In this document: positions 14,601 to 29,600 of the stretch, piece by piece | Layout of the letters: each line of letters begins with the position of its first letter | How positions within the stretch are numbered: position 1 is the first letter of the stretch | Origin: Sipunculus nudus | Taxonomy: Eukaryota > Annelida > Sipuncula > Golfingiida > Sipunculidae | Reading direction: 5' to 3' | Assembly (NCBI GenBank): GCA_026874595.1 | Contig: CM049318.1 | Coordinates: forward strand, 50,062,750 to 50,126,749 | DNA: 64,000 bases | Program-made: the position numbers and the translations under genes | Notes under the pieces: generated by a model | What the model was told of the DNA's origin: nothing | What the model saw: only the letters and a program-made list of their open reading frames with translations | The model's database searches: none

Positions 14601-17600
14601 TGAGAGAATCAATGGTCAGCAGCCGAAGGTGACAGACCTCCATGCCTTTTTCTGTACTCCAATGCGTAAGTATTACCAGGCTCGTAGTTTAAAATAATAA
14701 AATCATATATAATATTATCTATAATGCCTCCCAGGAACATAAAAGAATTCAAGATGGATATGAACGATTTCGATATAATATGACCGAGTTGCCATAAATA
14801 TTTAGATGGACGTGATTTTCTTTAAAATATTTAAACATCAGTAACTTTCTTTTACAACAACAACAGTCACACCAACAAGCACCGTAACATACACGCCAAC
14901 AGGAACTGTCACCTACACACCAACAGTTACACCTACATCTTCCTCAACATACACACCAACTGTGACACCAACATCTACAAGTACCTCAACATACACACCA
15001 ACCGTGACACCAACAAGCACTGTGACATACACACCTACAGTCACACCAACAGGCACAGTGACATACACCCCAACAGTCACGGCAACATTAACAAGTACCT
15101 CAACGTACACACCAACTGTTACACCTTCAAGCACAGTGACCAACACACCAACTGTCACACAAACAGGAACGGTGACATACACACCTACAGTCACACCAAC
15201 AGTCACACCAACATCTACAATCACTTCAACATACACACCAACTGTGACATCTACAAGCACTGTGACATACACACCAACAGTCACACCGACGGGCACACTG
15301 ACATACACACCAACATCTACAAGTACTTCGACATACACACCAACTGTGACACCTACAAACACAGTGACATACACACCAACAGTCACACCAACAGGCACTG
15401 TGACATACACACCAACAGTCACACCATCCTCTACAAGTACTCCGACATATACACCAACTGTGACACCTACAAGCACAGTGACATACACGCCAACTGTTAC
15501 ACCAACAGGCACAGTAACTTACACACCAACTGCGACCCGAACATCTACAAGTACTTCAACATACACACCAACCGTGACACCAACAAGCACTGCGACTTAC
15601 ACACCAACAGGCACAGTGACATACACACAGACAGTCACACCAACATCTACAAGTACTTCGACATACACACCAACTGTGACACCTACAAGCAGTGTGACAT
15701 ACACACCAACAGTCACACCATCCTCTACAAGTACTCCGACATATACACCAACTGTGACACCTACAAGCACAGTGACATACACGCCAACTGTTACACCAAC
15801 AGGCACAGTAACTTACACACCAACTGCGACCCGAACATCTACAAGTACTTCAACATACACACCAACCGTGACACCAACAAGCACTGTGACTTACACACCA
15901 ACAGGCACAGTGACATACACACAGACAGTCACACCAACATCTACTTCAACATACACACCAACACTGACACCAACAGGAACTGTCACCTACACGCCAACAG
16001 TCGCATCAACAAACACAGTGACATACACACCAACAGTGACACCAACAAGCACAGTGACATACACAGCAACTGCAACCAGTAAGTAGTATTCAACAAGTTG
16101 TAAAACCTCAGAAATACTGATTTCATCCAAAATATTTATTTACCAACTGTACCTTTAGCTTTATTATAATATGTGTCATATATGTATATATGTCAACAAT
16201 GAAATTATATTTATAGTTGATTTATCTTGAATATTAGAACTTAAAAGTAAATTGTTTAATCTTTACCAATGATACTCGGCTCATAATGAATAGCTTTTAG
16301 TCAGGATATTACATATAATTACACATAGGGTGAAGACATCATGGAACTTCAGTAATTTGCCATACGGAGATATTTAAAATATGAATATTTTATTTTATAG
16401 AATAGGGTTAACTGTTTAGAGTTTGAAAGGAATAATTGCTTTCATATTGAAAAAAAAATAAAGCAATTTCAGCAAGGTATTTATCACTGTAAATAATGTC
16501 TAGATATATAGATAATCTTTATTTCAGGCGACAGCCCATATAAAACATTACAGTTATATAATAAAATAAGATAAAATGAAGCACTATGATCCACAATAAG
16601 AGATTTACAATTCTATTCAAGGTATACAAAGTCGTTCTTATATGGTTGTATTCTACCAGCTTGTACATTGCTTTCATATTGAAAAAAAAAACAATTTCAG
16701 CAAGGTGTTTATCACTGTAAACAATGTCTAGATATATAGATAATCTTAATTTAAATCCATATTCCATTCATTTAATAAATATTTTATGGTACTGAGGCCA
16801 GTGCACAAATAAGAAACATAACTGAGGGCCTGTTCCTGATTGCAAAAATAGATCTACGAGAAAGATGATTGATAATTCCTTATTTTTTTTTTTGCCTAAG
16901 ACTTAAATGTGATTCTAAAACTAAATGCATATCAGCCGCTCATGTTATTTGTTATAAGCCTTAGCGGTTTATAAGCAAATGCTTATCTCTGGTAAAGACC
17001 ATGTGTTTTGTTCATGTTTGGGTTGTGTTATATGTAGGGGACACAAAATATACGATGAAGGTTTGCTTGGAATATGACAGTACTTTAACAATTGTGTACT
17101 GATATAGCTGGATGTATTTACTGATATTGTAACTATTTATTACTGATAATAACCATTAAAAACTATACTTCCCCACTCAGCTAGATACAATTTCATTTGA
17201 GGTAAAGGGGTCACAATTTTACGAAATGGTTTGCGCAAAACCTCTTGCCATTCCGTAAACTAGGTCGCCATGACCTCATTTTGTAAACAATGAACGGCAA
17301 GCTAAGTAACCAAGCCTGTATCAATATACTGTTCTGTAATTCTTCTAGTCTGTTGAGTAGAAAAAAAAATCTGCAACTTGTTCACACTGGAAATTAAGAC
17401 AAGAATCACTGATAATGCATGAAGCGATTATAGAATTATTAACGTATTATAACGTATTAAAACTCCCCCTTTTACAAATGACCCCTACAGCTAAGGTTAT
17501 CTGGTCTTTCTCCATTACTCCTCATTTCACATCATGTATCAGCTGCAGATTACACCGCTAGGGGGTTTGCCACATCTGTGCCAGTGGCTGATGCCATAGT

Positions 17601-20600
17601 CAGCTAGTTTATAAACTCTATGCAACATCGTCAATCTACCACGGCTTCAGTGTTTTTTTTTTGTTTTTTTTTTCAATTATATTTTAAAATATCAGGATTA
17701 TATTTCATTCATAAACAGTAAGATATGTTCCTTATGCTAGGTTTTAGAATTATAGATCACCTCAGTCTCCTTGCAAAATGCTTGTTTTAATTTATATGTA
17801 AGGTGGTATCAGATATTCATGTGGTCATTTTGTTGTCAGCACCGGTGAGATGTGAAGATATCTATGAATCCAAGGACATCATGTCCGAAGAAACTGTCAT
17901 GGTGTCCTCAAATGATGCTGACAAATTAAATCTCATACCCACCGTTCCAAGTTATTGGTCCTCAGAATCCACAGATCCTAACCCGTCTGCCACTGTTACT
18001 CTTGATGCCACAACGAACAAGGAATTTGTCAGTGTTCATCCAATGACAGAAAACGTTAGTGCCGTTAAGATTGTGATCATTGACAGTGATACCACAGAAA
18101 CGGTACTGCAGACGCTTTTGGATGGTACTGAAGCTACGGAGGCAAGTAGTTGATGGTATTTTAGAATTATGTTGAGTGACTTAAAGCAAGGGCAAGGCAT
18201 TGTTTAACTGGGCAGCCAGCTTATCTACAATTTCCTTTATCTACATTTCAAACAAGAAATAAATTTAAGAAAGAATCTTTTTTTCGTCGTTTTATAATCA
18301 TCCTTTAAGAGAAAGGCCACCACTGAGAATGTCATATGCTTTTTTATGCAGCCAAAAATTCATTTCTTACCAAATAAATCACAGATGTGTAGAACTGTAC
18401 ACACAGAAAATGACCAGCTGCATAGATTGGAAAAGGATTAAAGTATGGGGTTACTTCTATGCAATAAAACGATATATTAGTATTTTGAATTATTAGATCG
18501 AACATTCTTACATGTGTCAGTGTTCCGTTTATTCCATATAGCATCATTGTTGCAGTATTGCTTACCTAAGGTGACTGATTTTCATATACCAGAAATCATC
18601 AACGGTCAGTATTCTTACATTATATAGCTTGTCCTTTATCTTGACAAACTTTTGTAGACAATCGCATATGCCTTGAATCCACTTAATATCATTTACAGAT
18701 AGCCACTATCCATGTTTCATGAGTTTCCGTTCCTATATAAGGGCCCAAGTCTGTTGGAATATTTACTGACCTTGAAAATGTCTTTTTTCTTTGCCATTAC
18801 AGGATTATTTCCCATCCAACCAAGAGTTAGTATTTCCGTATGGCACTTTTGGATCGGCGATACGTGTTGAATTCCTCCCAGTTGAGGAAGGTTCTATCAG
18901 TGCACAACTGCAAATTAAAGCATGTGCAAATACAGGTTGGTGTCTAAGTTTTCTTTTACCAATAACATGATGTATCAAATATCTCTAACATAATACTCTA
19001 TTCTGCCTAAATTCCTTTCCTCGTTTTTTATATGGGAGTACGTGCTTGGGTGATCTTTGATGAGACAAAAAAATCTGTTATGGCATTTGTTGTTATGTGC
19101 TTTGGGCTCTGGTCAGACTGGTGTATTATAATATTACGCGTTTGGTACTGGATGACAAATGCACTCATTGTGATACATACTTAAACATAATTCCCATCAT
19201 AATGCAAACACGTGCTGACTTTAAAAAAATTACAATCCGTTATGTAATTCCAATGTTATCAACAACTCATTCCGCCAAATGTAATACCTGTATATATTTT
19301 AGTGACAACAGCCAGAACAACAGTAGCAACAACAAGTACCATCAACCCTACAAGTAAGTGGAGAACGGCTGATTTATATCGGAAAAATAATTGTCATTCA
19401 TTTTAAGGGGAAATTCTTACACTGAATTATACCTATAACATTTTGAGATTTGTAATCAAGACTAAATTAATATTTGTGTAAATTCTTATCACGGTTTTCT
19501 TTTATATTTTTTAAATGGTTTAATATATATGGATTTAGTAACACATTGCAGCCGAACAAGATGTGAAGATAGGCACTATTGATTTCAACCATTGTAAAAA
19601 TCTATATATATGTATATCTGTCCACATTTGTATATATTCTACAAACAACAATTATGTGTAAATGTATATTATTACATTGCAGCCCCATATAGATGTGTGG
19701 ATATCTACCATTCAGAAGACATCATCACAACAGACTCAGTAGATGTTTCCAGTAATGACGCGGATGAACTGAATTTGATACCAACTACACCAACATACTG
19801 GACATCTGATGCCAGTGATACAAATCCATTTGTGAAAATAGACTTTGATGGTCTTGCTGATCTGGTCAGTGTACATCCTTATACAGTAAATGTAGATGCG
19901 GTCAGAGTGGTCATCATCCATCCAGACGCCTCAGAAACCATTATGACGTCTGTTTTACCCGATGGAACATCACCAGTTGGAGTGAGTACATTCTTTCAGC
20001 TCACTCTTCTGTTTAGAAATTTCGAAATACCAAAGCGTGTAGACGTAGGACCATGTGGATGTCCCCGCCAGGATACCCGTTGTCAATATTTACTACATTT
20101 CACTCTTCAGCAATAAGGGTTCAGTTGTTTGACAACAGCTGTCGCTGATAATTGTGGATCGCGTTCTCCCCATCGCCCTGTGCCAAAATGGAATATTATC
20201 TTTAGAATTAAAAATATACAATGCTGATCCAGATTATCTTTAACACTTAATTGCTTGTTCATTGGGAGTTGTCCTCCGCACAATGTAAATAAAAAACTGT
20301 GTATAACTGTCTTACGAAAATTTACTAACAAATAAACCATCCAATAAACCTACTAGAGGGAGGCATAAATTCTTCCTGACTGGGGTATCAAAATAAAAAT
20401 ATATAGCTTTTAAACAATTGGTATGTTGAACAATAGATAAACAGTGATACAATCAAATCGACTTTCTCTATGTTTTTTTTATTATTTTTCTTTCTTTATT
20501 TAAAAAAATATACTAAAAAATTAAATAATTAACCTTTTACGAGCAGTGCAAATAAGAGTCAAGAAACCTGGATGCTTGATGCAGTCTGTAAAAAACATCT

Positions 20601-23600
20601 GCTCCTATCCATTTCCTTTATATATCTGATGTTTCCTGTGAAGGAATGAGTTTAATCAGCAATATACTACCGATTTTAGAAATAACAATTTGTTTTCACT
20701 CACACAAGTGGCATTTAAAGTGGCTTTCCAGTATTAGTTGCCGTATAGAGGATTATTATGTTAATCTCCTAAATCTACATGATTTAACAACAAGAAGCAA
20801 CACTGGTTTTGTCGTGTCTGTAATTATAAATATTATCAGTACAAAGTTTACATCTTATAACACAGCCACATCCAGCAAATAGTGAGTACAGGATTAACAT
20901 CTGTACAGACCAAATGATACGTTTGTCCAGTACCAGTTCAAGTTATACACTATCTGGCTTCACATATATGGCATCAACATGAATTTATCTGCCAGCCTGG
21001 AGTCCCCAGGCAAGAGATTTCAGAGCACATTACATTCCTTATGTCAACACTTTTGCAACCCTTCTTATAAGACTGCCGCATACTGGCGATTTTGTTGCGA
21101 CACAATGTGATGCGACAAGAATCGCTAGGGATCTGCGACTGATCGCCGATCACAATCACAAGTGAATTGCTGGTGAGCGGGACTTGCGACGCGACTTGCT
21201 ATTTGCATGGCAAGGTTTCTGGCATGTCAGAAAACTTGCGATTCACTTGCGAACCATTGCGACTGTTGAGTGCATCTGATACTGCTTGCGATGCGATTTA
21301 CGACTGGTTATTATCAAATTAGGTATGGGAGATTTGGTCAGGTGACTGGATTTGCGCCTTGTCCCATCTGTGTAGACACCATCTTGTCAGGTTTATCATT
21401 TCTAGACTAAATAACGCAGGAAACTCCGTGATCTCGAGTCTCCGACTGTTCGCCGCCAGTCGCAGAAGATCGCAAACTGGTCGCTGATTGTCAGTCACAA
21501 GCCATCGCAAACGATCACCGACTATCTGCGAAATGTCGCAAATAAAAACCGCAGCTAAACAACTAGTAGGCGGCAGGCTTTAGCGCTGAAAATCCTCAGC
21601 TTGTATTAGACTGATATTTCATTCTCCTCGGGGTTTTTTTGTACAAATCCATTACTGACATACAAATTTAACCCAGTCATAATTAAACAATGTTGTGACT
21701 TCAACACAAACAGGACTTAAACTGCTTGAACTAGCGGCAGAGTCAGCTGCATTTTCCCAAAATAACAGTGTTATATGACATTTGTCTCCTTTGTTCCATC
21801 ACCAGATTTGCCTAAACAGGAGGTCTAGTTAATTAAACTGTATCCACTGTGTATTTTCCTTCCATCGCCTTTGATAATTATTTATTGAACTGCAAATAAA
21901 TCCAGCACTTCTTTTCACTTAAAGTGTATTTCCTTTGAGGAAGCAGAGACATATTTTTTTCATCTATCAGAGTTAATTTTTTTTTATTTTCATCTATCAA
22001 ATATAAGATCGCCGATTTTAAATAATAATAGGTTTAGCACCATACATCACAGAAATTAAAAATCTTTCAATGGCACTTTGGTGTACAGGACCTGTATCCG
22101 ACGAACCAGGAGCTGATCATGCCAAATCCAACATTTGCGGATTCTATTCGCCTCGAGTTCATCCCCTCAACATCAGGCTCAGTATCTGTGCAGTTGGAGA
22201 TGGATGCTTGTATCTACACAGGTAACATATATTTGAAAGTTTAATTCGGTGTCTTATAAAATATATATTACCAACATAATCCTGGTTCTGGCTCTACGTT
22301 CTTTTTCAAAAGTGTACGCCTCTATTCACAACTTCGATCTTTCGCATATCTAACATTAAAAAAGAATATCTTACGATCATATTAATATTTATGATACCGT
22401 TACATATTCTTTTCTCAAGTTATGAAATATTTCCTTTACTCGATATTTATCACAACATTAAAAAAACAACAAAATAAGATTATATACATGAAGTTAAATT
22501 TAACACATATATTATATTTCAGTGACACCTACTCCAACAACTACAGTGACCAGTACAGCAACTGCTACCGTCACACCGACATCAACTGGAACAGTCACAT
22601 ATACACCAACTATTACACCTACAGGCTCAGTGACATACACGCCAACAGTCACACCAACATCTACAAGTACCTCAACATACACACCAACTGGTACACCAAC
22701 AAGCACTGTGACATACACCCCAACGGTTACACCAACAGGCACAGTAACTTACACACCAACTGTGACACCAACATCTACAAGTACTTCAACATACACACCA
22801 ATAGTCACACCATCCGGCACAGTGACATACACGCCAACTGTTACACCAACAGGAACAGTAACTTACACACCAACTGTGACACCAACATCTACAAGTAGTT
22901 CAACATACACTCCAACTGTGCAAACAACAAGCACTGTGACATACACGCCAACCGTCACACCAACAGTCACTCCAACATCTACAAGTACTTCAACATACAC
23001 ACCAACAGCCACACCAACAAGCACAGTGACATACACGCCTACTCTTACACCAACAGGCACAGTCACTTTCACACCAACTGTGACATCAACATCTACAAGT
23101 ACTTCGACATATACACCAACTGTGACACCCACAAGCTCAGTGACATACACTCCAACAGTCACATCAACAGGAACTGTTACATACACACCAACAGTCACAC
23201 CAACAAGCACAGTAACATACACACCAACAGGCACTGTGACATACACACCAACAGTAACTCCAACATCTACAAGTACTTCAACATACACACCAACTGTGAC
23301 ACCAACAGTCACAACAACAGGCACACTAACATCTACAAGTACTTCAACATACACACCAACTGTCACACCAACGGGCACAGTAACTTACACACCAACTGTG
23401 ACACCAACATCTACAAGTACTTCGACATATACACCATTTGTGACACCTACAAGCACAGTGACATACACGCCAACTGTAACACCAACAAGCACTGTAACAT
23501 ACACACCAACAATCATACCAACGGGCACAGTGACTTACACACCAACAGTCACACCAACAGGTACTTTGACATACACACCAACTGTAACACCAACAAGCAC

Positions 23601-26600
23601 TGCGACTTACACACCAACAGTCACGCCAACGGGCACAGTAACTTACACACCAACTGTGACACCAACATCTACAAGTACTTCAACATACACACCAACTGTG
23701 ACACCAACAAGCACTGTGACTTACAAACCAACAGTCACACCAACGGGCACAGTAACTTACACACCAACTGTAACACCAACAGGTACTGTGACATACACAC
23801 CAACAGTGACCCCAACACTTACAAGTACTTCAACATACACACCAACAAGCACACCTACGGGCACAGTAACATACACACCAACTTTGACACCAACATCTAC
23901 AAGTACTTCAACAAACACACCAACTGTGACACCAACAAGCACTGTGACTTACACACCAACAGTCACACCAACGGGCACAGTAACTTACACACCAACTGTG
24001 ACACCAACATCTACAAGTACTTCAACATACACACCAACTGTGACACCAACAAGCACTGTGACACCAACAAGCAGTGTGACTTACACACCAACAGTCACAA
24101 CGGGCACAGTAACTTACACACCAACTGTGACACCAACATCTACAAGTACTTCAACATACACACCAACTGTGACACCAACAAGCACTGTGACACCAACAAG
24201 AACTGTGACTTACACACCAACAGTCACACCAACAGGTACTTTGACATACACACCAACTGTAACACCAACAAGCACTGCGACTTACACACCAACAGTCACG
24301 CCAACGGGCACAGTAACTTACACACCAACTGTGACACCAACATCTACAAGTACTTCAACATACACACCAACTGTGACACCAACAAGCACACCAACATCTA
24401 CAAGTACTTCAACATACACACCAACAGTCACACCAACGGGCACAGTGACATACACGCCAACTCTAACACCAACAGGCACAGTAACTTACACACCAACTGC
24501 GACACCAACATCTACAAGTACGTTCACATACACACCAACTGTGACACCAACAAGCACTGTGACTTACACACCAACAGTCACACCAACGGGCACAGTAACT
24601 TACACACCAACTGTGACACCAACATCTACAAGTACTTCGACATATACACCAACTGTGACACCAACAAGCACAGTGACATACACTCCAACAGTCACACTAA
24701 CCGTCACACCAACAGCTTCCAGCACTGTCACCTATGCCTCCACTGCTGTTACACAACCTGCTACAAGTACGTTTTGATTAACATTTGTACTTCCTCTTTG
24801 AGGAGACATAATGTTGTCTCTTTATTCGTTGTTTCAGATACCGGTCACTCCTTGGATACCATACAACCCACAAAATCCATGTCCAGCATTTTCGGAATTT
24901 CAATAATATTTTTCTATGTAGGATTTCGATTTTTACAAATATAAAAAGATAATCTTTGTCAGTGTCATATCTTAAAAGTATTTTTTAATATATTGCAGCC
25001 CCATACAGATGTGTGGATATCTACCATTCAGAAGACATCATCACAACAGACTCAGTAGATGTTTCCAGTAATGACGCGGATGAACTGAATTTGATACCAA
25101 CTACACCAACATACTGGACATCTGATGCCAGTGATACAAATCCTTTTGTCAAAATAGACTTTGATGGTCTTGCTGATCTGGTCAGTGTACATCCTTATAC
25201 AGTAAACGTAGATGCGGTCAGAGTGGTCATCATCCATCCAGACGCCTCAGAAACCATTATGACGTCTGTTTTACCCGATGGAACATCACCAGTTGGAGTG
25301 AGTGCATTCTTTCAGTTCACTCTTCTGTTTAGAAATTTCGAAATGCCAAAGAGTGTAGACGTAGGATCATGTGGATGTCCCCGCCAGGACACCCGTTGTA
25401 CTACATTTTCACTCTTCAGCAATACGGGTTTAGTTGTTTGACAAAAGCTGTCGCTTATAATTGTGGATCGCGTTCTCCCCATCGCCCTGTGCCAAAACGG
25501 AATATTATCCTTAGAATTAAAAATATATAATGCTGATCCAGATTATCTCTAACACTTAATTGCTTGTTCATTGGGATTTGTCCTCCGCAAAATGTAAATA
25601 AAAAACCATGTATAACTATCTTTCATAAATTTACTAACAAATAAATCATCCAATGAACCGTGTAGAGGGAGGCATAAATTCTTCCTGACTGGGGTATCAA
25701 AATAAAAATATATAGCTTTTAAACAATTGGTATGTTGAAAAAAAGATAAACTATAATACAATCAAATGGACTTTCTCTATGTTTCTTTTATTATTTTTCT
25801 TTCTTTATTAAAAAAAAAATACTAAAAAAAATAATTAACCTTTTACGAGCAGTGCAAATAAGAGTCAAGAAACCTGGATGCTTGATGCAGTCTGTAAAAA
25901 ACATCTGCTCCTATCCATTTCCTTTATATATCTGATGTTTCCTGTGAAGGAATGAGTTTAATCCGCAATATACTACCGATTTTAGAAATAACAATTTGTT
26001 TTCACTCACACAAGTCGCATTTAAAGTGGCTTTCCAGTATTAGTTGCCGTATAGAGAAGTATTATGTTAATCTCCTAAATCCACATGATTTAACAACAAG
26101 AAGCAACACTGGTTTTGTCGTGTCTGTAATTATAAATATTATCAGTACAAAGTTTACATCATATAACACAGCCACATCCAGCAAATAGAAAGTACAGGAT
26201 TAACAGCTGTACAGACCAAATGATACGTTTGTCCAGTACCACTTCAAGTTATACACTATCTGGCTTCACATATATGGCATCAACATGAATTTATCTGCCA
26301 GCCTGGAGTCCCCAGGCAAGAGATGTCAGAGCACATTACATTCCTTATGTCAACACTTTTGCAACCCTTCTTATAAGACTGCCGCATACTGGCGATTTTG
26401 TTGCGACACAATGCGATGCGACAAGAATCGCTTGGGATCTGCGACTGATCGCCGATCACAATCACAAGTGAATTGCTGGTGAGCGGGACTTGCGACGCGA
26501 CTTGCTATTTGCATGGCAAGGTTTTTGGCATGTCAGAAAACTTGCGATTCACTTGCGAACCATTGCGACTGTTGAGTGCATCTGCTACTGCTTGCGATGC

Positions 26601-29600
26601 GATTTACGACTGGTTATTATCAAATTAGGTATGGGAGATTTGGTCAGGTGACTGGGTTTGCGCCTTGTCCAATCTGTGTGGACACCATCTTGTCAGGTTT
26701 ATCATTTCTAGACTAAATAACGCAGGAAACTACGTGATCTCGAGTCTCCGACTGTTCGCCGCCAGTCGCAGAAAATCGCAAACTGGTCGCTGATTGTCAG
26801 TCACGAGCCATCGCAAACGATCACCGACTATCTGCGAAATGTCGCAAATAAAAACCGCAGCTAAACAACTAGTGGGCGGCAGGCTTTAGCGCTAAAAAAT
26901 CCTCAGCTTGTATTAGACTGATATTTCATTCTCCTCGGGTTTTTTTGTACAAATCCATTACTGACATACAAATTTAACCCAGTCATAATTAAACAGTGTT
27001 GTGACTTCAACACAAACAGGACTTAAACTGCTTGAACTAGCGGCAGAGTCAGCTGCATTTTCCCAAAATAACAGTGTTATATGCCTTTTGTCTCCTTTGT
27101 TCCATCACCAGATTTGTCTAAACAGGAGGTCTAGTTAATTAAACTGTATCCACTGTGTATTTTCCTTCCATCGCCTTTGATAATTATTTATTGAACCGGA
27201 AATAAATCCAGCACTTCTTTTCACTTAAAGTGTATTTCCTTTGAGGAAGCAGAGACATATTTTTTTCATCTATCAAATTTAAGATCACCGATTTTAAATA
27301 ATAATAGGTTTAGCACCATACATCACAGAAATTAAAAATCTTTCAATGGCACTTTGGTGTACAGGACCTGTATCCGACGAACCAGGAGCTGATCATGCCA
27401 AATCCAACATTTGCGGATTCTATTCGCCTCGAGTTCATCCCCTCAACATCAGGCTCAGTATCTGTGCAGTTGGAGATGGATGCTTGTATCTACACAGGTA
27501 ACATATATTTGAAAGTTTAATTTGGTGTCATATAAAATATATATTACCAACATAATCCTGGTTCTGGCTCTACGTTCTTTTCCAAAGTGTACGCCTCCAT
27601 TTACAACTTCGATCTTTTGCATATCTAACATTAAAAAAGAATATCTTACGATCATATTAATATTTATAATACCGTTACATATTCTTTTCTTAAAATATGA
27701 AATATTTCTTTTACTCGATATTTATCACAACATTAAAAAAACAACACAATAAGATTTTATACACGAAGTTAAATTTAACACATATATTATATTTCAGTGA
27801 CACCTACTCCAACAACTACAGTTACCAGTACAGCAACTGCTACCGTCACACCGACATCAACTGGAACAGTCACATATACACCAACTATCACACCTACAGG
27901 CTCAGTGACATACACGCCAACAGTCACACCAACATCTACAAGTACCTCAACATACACACCAACTGGTACACCAACAAGCACTGTGACATACACCCCAACG
28001 GTCACACCAACAGGCACAGTAACTTACACGCTCACTGTGACACCAACATCTAAAAGTACTTCAACATACACACCTACAGTCACACCAACCGGAACAGTGA
28101 CATACACTCCAACTGTTACACCAACAGAAACAGTAACTTACACACCAACAGTCACACCAACCGGCACAGTGACATACACGCCAACTGTTACACCAACAGG
28201 AACAGTAACTTACACACCAACTGTGACACCAACATCTACAAGTACTTCAACATACACTCCAACTGTGCAAACAACAAGCACTGTGACATACACGCCAACC
28301 GTCACACCAACAGTCACTCCAACATCTACAAGTACTTCAACATACACACCAACAGCCACACCAACAAGCACAGTGACATACACGCCTACTCTTACACCAA
28401 CAGGCACAGTCACTTTCAAACCAACTGTGACATCAACATCTACAAGTACTTCGACATATACACCAACTGTGACACCAACAGGTACTTTGACATACACTCC
28501 AACAGTCACATCAACAGGAACTGTTACATACACACCAACAGTCACACCAACAGGCACTGTGACATACACACCAACAGTAACTCCAACATCTACAAGTACT
28601 TCAACATACACACCAACTGTGACACCAACAGTCGCAACAACAGGCACTGTGACATACACACCAACAGTCACACCAACATCTACAAGTACTTCAACATACA
28701 CACCAACTGTCACACCAACGGGCACAGTGACATACACGCCAACTCTTACACCAACGGGCACAGTAACTTACACACCAACTGTAACACCAACATCTACAAG
28801 TACTTCGACATATACACCAACTGTGACACCTACAAGCACAGTGACATACACGCCAACTGTAACACCAACAGGCACAGTAACTTACACACCAACTGTAACA
28901 CCAACAGGTACTTTGACATACACACCAACAGTTACCCCAACACCTACAAGTACTTCAACATACACACCAACAAGCACACCAACGGGCACAGTAACTTACA
29001 CACCAACTGTGACACCAACATCTACAAGTACTTCAACATACACACCAACTGTAACACCAACAAGCACTGTGACACCAACAAGCACTGTGACTTACACACC
29101 AACAGTCACACCTACGGGCACAGTAACATACACACCAACTGTGACACCAACATCTACAAGTACTTCAACATACACACCTACTGTGACACCAACAAGCACT
29201 GTGACACCAACAAGCACTGTGACTTACACACCAACAGTCACACCAACGGGCACAGTAACTTACACACCATCTGTAACACCAACGGGCACTGTAACATACA
29301 CACCAACTGTGACACCAACATCTACAAGTACTTCAACATACACACCAACTGTGACACCAACAGTCACAACAACAGGCACTGTGACATACACACCAACAGT
29401 CACACCAACATCTACAAGTACTTCAACATACACATCAACTGTGACACCAACAGTCACACCAACATCTACAAGTACTTCAACATACACACCAACACTCACA
29501 CCAACGGGCACAGTGACATACACGCCAACTCTTACACCAACGGGCACAGTAACTTACACACCAACTGTGACACCAACATCTACAAGTACTTCGACATATA

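Larger units (their letters stand above)
16079..17839. other. Long intron between G2-type and G3-type regions
   Basis: 1.76 kb, the only intron after a linker longer than 600 bp. Apart from the direct repeat pair nothing is recognised. If two genes exist in the window, their boundary would be here, but no convincing stop, polyadenylation signal or promoter is seen. Confidence 0.55.

Noticed and set aside
17803-17839. Possible hydrophobic leader ahead of exon 20 ([10 protein letters not shown])
   Set aside because: The frame begins with GTG, not ATG, and the stretch is the intron's pyrimidine-rich acceptor region.
19982-20116. Open frame continuing past the G3 first-half donor for about 45 codons (containing CGCPRQDTR), seen in all array copies
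   Set aside because: The GTGAGT donor is strong and joins in phase to the second half carrying the conserved final Cys. The extension differs between copies in frame and end, as expected for intron.
20646-20882. 78-codon frame in the G3 intron, also at 25952-26188
   Set aside because: Indels and substitutions break it in array copies 3-6; no splice context supports it.
22523-24766. Thr/Pro repeats as an ice-binding or bacterial adhesin-type repeat
   Set aside because: Introns, phases and linked beta-sandwich domains show an animal gene, and the repeats lack the TxT spacing or calcium motifs of those families.
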